Shown here: one piece after another, positions 63,734-64,000 of the stretch
Numbering within the stretch: the stretch's first letter is position 1
Layout: each line of letters opens with the position of its first letter
From: CBDDKS01 sp965230335
GTDB lineage: Bacteria > Pseudomonadota > Gammaproteobacteria > Enterobacterales > Kangiellaceae
Reading direction: 5' to 3'
DNA length: 64,000 nt
Assembly: GCA_965230335.1 (NCBI GenBank)
Contig: CBDDKS010000006.1
Span: forward strand, 2,728,001-2,792,000
Notes under the pieces: model-generated
What the model was told of the DNA's origin: nothing
Database searches by the model: none
Seen by the model: the letters and a program-made list of their open reading frames with translations, nothing else
Position numbers and translations under genes: made by a program

Positions 63734-64000
63734 AGTTTGAAATGTACAAAAAATGAAATAACCAAATCATGAATGATGTTAGGCTCTATCGCTCTTTCAT
63801 ATAGAGTGATTTTAAAGCATGACAGGGCATCAATCAGCCTATAATCAGAGGCTTGTCCCATCTTCGGCGCAAGATCATACGGATTACCGTTGCTTTTGTA
63901 TAGTTAAATCTCTCTCCCTTTTTGCTTGAATTGGATAAAAAACAGTAAAGTAGCTTCTTGTAAAAGTCTTTTAATTATTTGATTTTTATAAAAAATATTG
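63734..64000. other. Upstream region of the E1alpha operon, running off the window
   Basis: AT-rich, with no coding frame I can support. It should contain the operon promoter, but I see no convincing -35/-10 pair. Confidence 0.4.

Overview
The window looks like chromosomal DNA from an AT-rich gammaproteobacterium, probably marine or surface-associated. The evidence is fabA-fabB, a complete rnfABCDGE set, the aat-bpt-infA cluster beside trxB, cysS divergent from ppiB, rnr-rlmB, and a tRNA-Gly/Cys/Leu trio. I cannot name the genus. The protein-based assignments rest on reading motifs by eye, not on any search.

Region by region: 1-13545 is the 3' part of a giant RTX adhesin. It has about 28 near-identical 98-residue VCBS-type repeats, broken once by a frameshift near 4116-4131, then cadherin-like, Calx-beta, VWA, RTX and type I secretion signal regions. 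13664-14090 is a tRNA operon with its own promoter. 14319-15608 is a secreted HExxH peptidase, followed at once by a 234-bp MITE-like element. 15918-17643 (minus) is an alkylation-repair operon: Ada-type regulator/methyltransferase, a free-standing Ada metal-binding domain, and AlkB. 17953-24444 holds an orphan MshQ-like protein, a flavo/iron-sulfur reductase, a DsbA-like lipoprotein and an AIM24 protein. 24526-29826 (minus) is housekeeping: infA, bpt, aat, trxB, a 58-residue small protein, an FMN reductase and asnS. 30108-33344 is a c-di-GMP cassette (PAS-GGDEF-EAL, two PilZ proteins, a DUF4124-like protein) facing a STAS protein. 33535-36021 (minus) carries yaiI, an L,D-transpeptidase, lpxH and ppiB. 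36247-39549 carries cysS, fabA and fabB. 39546-44645 (minus) is the Rnf operon. 45089-51088 has a secreted GH43-GH26 enzyme and a secreted phytase-like esterase. 51308-54536 is rnr-rlmB. 54614-59911 is accessory: a membrane-anchored unknown with ankyrin-like repeats, a second MITE copy, a secreted beta-lactamase-fold hydrolase with tandem repeats, and a Cys-rich protein with a sorting-signal-like tail. 59894-63697 (minus) encodes E2, E1beta and E1alpha of a pyruvate or branched-chain 2-oxoacid dehydrogenase.

Taken together, the adhesin, the c-di-GMP proteins, the orphan MshQ-like protein and the secreted hydrolases suggest a bacterium that attaches to surfaces and degrades polysaccharide. No CRISPR array, prophage or classical defence system was seen. 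The points most worth a second look are the repeat mosaic with its frameshift, the paired 234-bp elements with nested inverted repeats and 4-bp target duplications, the modular GH43-GH26 enzyme, and the Cys-rich protein with a possible exosortase-type tail.
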